In this document: piece after piece, positions 60,627-64,000 of the stretch
How the letters are laid out: every line of letters starts with the position of its first letter
How positions within the stretch are numbered: position 1 is the stretch's first letter
Origin: Cladopsammia gracilis
Lineage: Eukaryota; Cnidaria; Anthozoa; Scleractinia; Dendrophylliidae
Direction of reading: 5' to 3'
Length of the DNA stretch: 64,000 bases
Assembly (NCBI GenBank): GCA_022457155.1
Contig: JAJGOT010000164.1
Span: forward strand, 926,001-990,000
The notes under the pieces: generated by a model
Told to the model about the DNA's origin: nothing
What the model saw: only the letters and a program-made list of their open reading frames with translations
The model's database searches: none
Translations under genes and position numbers: made by a program

Positions 60627-60802
60627 ACCTCGAACTCGGTTAGCAAGAGGTATATACTTACAGCCATTCCGGTGAACCTCTATATTGTCAGGAAGCCTAT
60701 AGTACATAAGCCCCCGGCTTCTATATAGGCTTCCTTGTCACTACCACATTAAACATTTTGTAGTCTATCGTCTTTTAAGTTATTATAAATTTCTAGTGTA
60801 TT

Positions 60803-60804
<2 letters not shown>

Positions 60805-60886
<82 letters not shown>
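60805..60886. repeat. (ATT)n(AT)n microsatellite
   Basis: About 14 ATT triplets followed by about 19 AT dinucleotides. Confidence 0.95.
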
Positions 60887-60887
<1 letters not shown>

Positions 60888-61216
60888 AATGTGGTTAATG
60901 GCAAAATAAATAAAATGAAAATGAAAAATGAAATGAAATGAAATGAACCTGGGTCTTTCCATCCTTATCTTTAAGAACAAGGAACCGGCAGATATCACGC
61001 GGAGTCACAGTTACTAAGGACAAGGAGTCCTTTGCTTAGCATAGCTTGTTGCGTGATCGAAATTAATTGGCTGCTGTAGACGTCGGTCGATGATTTCCAG
61101 ATCGACTTCCTCTAAGTATAAGCATTTCGTGTCTGACAAAGGTACTTAGTTTTAATTTGGGAGCGGTTAAATGACCCACAAATGTCAAAATACCCATGAC
61201 ATAGCTGCTTTTAGCG

Positions 61217-61288
61217 ACTGAGTCCTAACCGAGTCCTAACCGAGCCCTAACCGAGTCCTAATCGAGTCCTAACCGAGTCCTCACCGAA
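61217..61288. repeat. 12 bp minisatellite GAGTCCTAACC
   Basis: Six units of GAGTCCTAACC(G) with single-base variants (GAGCCCTAACCG, GAGTCCTAATCG, GAGTCCTCACCG). Confidence 0.85.
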
Positions 61289-61654
61289 GTAATTGTATTA
61301 ACGGATCTCAGCAAACAAAAATAAATACGTGAACCCGGCATCAAAACTCAAAGCAAAAACCGATGTCAAAGGAAGGGAAACACAGAAATTCAAAGAGCAA
61401 ATGTAGTTAGCATTGTGTTGCGCTGATCAGTTGGTACACTTAACGCAACCGGTTAAAGACTGACCGTTAACCAATAAAGGCCTTATCCATATTACGTTAC
61501 CATCTCAAAATTCACCACCAAAACTCATTTGTACTAAATTCCTTGCAAACCTTTGACAAATTCTCGTTGTTATTTAGTGTATATTATTTTTAGCTTTGCT
61601 CCTTTGAGATTTCATACTTTATACTTCGAAAGAGAGTGTCGTAAACCGAGATTC

Positions 61655-61878
61655 TTTTGCCATCACTACTTCAATTCAGCTTGTGATTAAGTGGTTACTT
61701 TATGGCTGCCGTGTCATGGCCGTTTGGCGAAGGAGATGGAAAAGACAGATTTTAGCGGCAATTGTAAATACGGTGCCATTTAATTAGCTATTTTGACAAG
61801 TGCTCAGCTGTTAGTGATTGTGCGTGGGCGTTTTCACACAAGCGTTAATCTGTCCTGCAAAATGCCATTCACTTAACC
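61655..61878 (+). pseudogene. Multi-pass membrane protein, copy D relic
   Basis: TTTTGCCATCACTACTTCAA at 61658 and GGAAAAGACAGATTTTAGCG at 61737 correspond to the last quarter of copies A-C, but with deletions and stops. It ends at CACTTAACC, matching the natural C-terminus position. Shows that the array extends to the right. Confidence 0.6.
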
Positions 61879-61938
61879 CTTTACAGACTGAGACTCAAGT
61901 GCTGATGTTTTTCGTACGTTATACCCCCTCCAAGTTTC

Positions 61939-61960
61939 CTGGGGGGGGGGGGGGGGGGGA
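61939..61960. repeat. Poly-G run
   Basis: An almost uninterrupted G run followed by GGAGGAGGAGGAA; other G runs are at about 63701-63717 and 63973-63990. Confidence 0.95.
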
Positions 61961-62933
61961 GGAGGAGGAATTCGCCCCCACTCCACTCCAGTTTTAGACT
62001 ACCCCCACTAAAAATAAAACACTCTTAATAGTGTTTCAGATCAATCCACTCCAAGGAAACACGCTTAAAGATTAGTCCGAAAAAAAAGAAGAATTTAACA
62101 ACCAAAACAATTACTCTCTACGGGGAATTTATAGCAAACGTAAAACGTCTTGAGTTAAAACTCGGTGGATATATGTCTGAAAACTTCAAGAATTTCGAAC
62201 TCCTTTTCCACAATATCTGCATCCAAGCAGATTACCGCCCAATATCCGGAAACCGAGAAAAAAGATTACTACAAAAATCCGCTACTGTAACTCTCCGCGC
62301 TCCATCTCTGACCGTGCAACGGAACCCCACGCGGCTGACCCAACCAAACCTACTCCGCGATCAAAACGTTCACCTTGTACACAAAAAGTGTCCCGAAACG
62401 TTTGTTGGTTAACATTTTCAAGCACTCTTTCATTTCCCATACTGGAACACTTGTCACATAAATAACCATTTGAAAGTAATAGACACACGACACATCTCCA
62501 ATGTATGGCCAGTACCGAATGCGCACAGCCATATCACCCGGGCAGTGGCTGTGTCAACCATGTTACCTGTACTGTTATGATCAATGCTACGCAGCAACAA
62601 ACACATTTTTTGTCCAAAACTAAAATGTCGTTGATCATCAACATGATCGTTCCAGAAACCGAAACAGTTGTCGATACAAAGTCCTCGGAAGCCAAAACAT
62701 GACAGTTGCAAATAATGATAATTACTCATGCGCAGTAAGCGCATGAGGTATAAAATCGGTGGCGTTTCTTGTTGTTTTTGTCACATTAGTGCATGCAAAT
62801 TTATGCACGCATATATTATTACTAACCGGGTCGCAGGTCACATAAAAATTCTACAAAAATGTCTGCCGCGCTCGGCATGTGCTTGGTTTTCTTTGTCTTG
62901 TCGGAATAACAACACACATTCAAAATACTCAAA

Positions 62934-63108
62934 ATGGAAAGAGAAAGCTTTAAAGAGTACTCAGAAGCCGCTGTAGTGGAGAAAAAGGAGAGCTGTAAGC
63001 GACGAGCGACGAAATCTTGCTTCAAGTTTTATCAGTGCGGGGGGCGATCAAATCCGAAGAAGCGGAGTTTTAAAGAATTTTCAAGCAGGCGAGGGACTTC
63101 ATTTTTCG
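62934..63108 (+). CDS. Possible first exon of a host gene (weak)
   Basis: Opens MERESFKEYSEAAVVEKKE and stays open with basic and cysteine-containing sequence to TTTTTCG|GTGAGA, a good splice-donor match at 63109. No downstream exon can be recognised and no family is evident. Random chance is a real alternative. Confidence 0.2.
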
Positions 63109-63159
63109 GTGAGAATTTATGTTGATATCAATTTGTGATTGACTTTTTCTTTGTGTCAT

Positions 63160-63300
63160 ACTTGTTATTCTAGACCGAGAAACAGTTGCTTTTGTGAGCT
63201 TTTGTGCACTCTAAACACAGAGTCAACGGACTGTCGCGTAATACAGTTTTTGAGAATTACTAAAATTGAAAAATAACCCGGTCGTTTACTGATTTTATTG
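63160..63300. repeat. Degenerate start of a further host unit
   Basis: TTATTCTAGACCGAGAAACAG followed by TTGTGAGCTTTTGTGCACTC matches 15550-15600 of unit 1 and 50510-50550 of unit 2, and GAATTACTAAAATTGAAAAA matches 15640-15660. The match fades after about 63300. Confidence 0.55.
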
Positions 63301-64000
63301 CTTTTAAAAGTAGTCTTTTCAAATGTAACAGAATGCAGTCACGGTTTGGGAAACATTAGACGCAAACTTGTTCGAATGTTTTCTTCGTGAAGTCATTAAT
63401 CACGGTAAAGGAACGCTAGTATTTAAATATAATTAAGTTAAATAGCGCTTTCTGAAATAAAGTTTGCTTTCAAGATTTTTTGATTCGCGAAAACATTATG
63501 CGAATCATCTTTACGGATAAGAATGGCATTCTATATACACAAGCAAAGTCGGAAATTTTAGAAAACACTAGATATAATATAGCAGGTTGCTGAATTTAAA
63601 TATTATTTTGTGAAAAAACTAATACATGGCAAAATCAAAGCAGTTATTTAAAGGACTAGCTTTATAGAAAAATTTCATTTCGATTTGGTCTTGAAATCAA
63701 ACGGGGGGGGGGGGGGTGTCATGATTCATGATGTGTCACGCAATATTTATTTTTATTAAAATGTTTCACCAATTTATAGCACTCATCACCACAGTTTTCA
63801 CATTATAAAAGTAGAATCTCGTGGATCCGATTACATGTATTTTTATCATTACCTGTAAATTTAGGGCTTCCACAAAAATTATTGGAAATCCGGGCAGGAG
63901 AAGGGGTCTCTTGGCTTGGAAATCCAGGCGGGAAGGGGGGGGGAAGGGGTCAAACAATCTTGCCATCCGTCGGTGGGGGGGGGGGGGGATTCTTTCTGGA

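Noticed and set aside
62173..62412. 79-codon plus-strand frame
   Set aside because: No recognisable domain, no splice or promoter support, surrounded by simple-sequence DNA.

Overview
The window is animal DNA, most likely from a cnidarian and plausibly a stony coral. This is an inference from the repeat families (a cnidarian-style MITE, DIRS-type and LINE retrotransposon pieces, AT-rich intergenic DNA) and from the protein-primed PolB elements; no host gene here names the species. Two related integrated DNA viruses of the Polinton/Maverick (adintovirus) type sit inside a tandemly duplicated host locus.

Element 1 (1-15450; its left end lies outside the window) is the better preserved. From left to right it carries, on the minus strand, a major capsid protein, a small basic protein, a penton-like minor capsid protein and a PPxY-motif protein. 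The plus strand follows with a packaging ATPase, a collagen/phage-tail-like fibre and a hydrophobic protein. Next come a minus-strand helix-turn-helix protein, a 2.3 kb repeat zone, a small plus-strand protein, three minus-strand genes (HTH, small, putative ssDNA-binding) and a 1.3 kb-residue protein-primed DNA polymerase B. I see no reading-frame damage in these genes. Element 2 (29565-50208) is complete end to end, with about 400 bp terminal inverted repeats and a TTAGAT target duplication. It adds the left-hand genes missing from the window for element 1: a VLTF3-like factor, an integrase with chromodomain, a zinc-ribbon/phospholipase A2 protein, an adenain-like protease and a pVI-like protein. 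Many of its genes carry frameshifts, stops or insertions, so it is a fossil.

The host part (15451-29564 and 50215-64000) is a tandem array of a roughly 6-8 kb unit. Each unit holds an apparently intronless gene for a multi-pass membrane protein I cannot place in a family. All copies seen are damaged: copy A is split by a 7.9 kb Helentron-like insertion, B has a stop and a frameshift, C is a 5'-deleted fusion and D is a short relic. The unit also contains LINE reverse-transcriptase and tyrosine-recombinase remnants. Because the units are paralogous, they supply empty sites for both viral insertions (near 58439 for element 2 and near 50398 for element 1).

The most interesting signals are viral. 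Each terminal repeat is itself bounded by inverted repeats, although the two elements share no terminal sequence. A TAAAATG-like motif abuts most viral start codons and pairs with an encoded poxvirus-late-factor-like protein. The fibre has a swapped tip domain. A conserved capsid/ATPase half is joined to a diverged replication half. Dense palindromic repeat zones occupy the same map position in both elements but differ in sequence.
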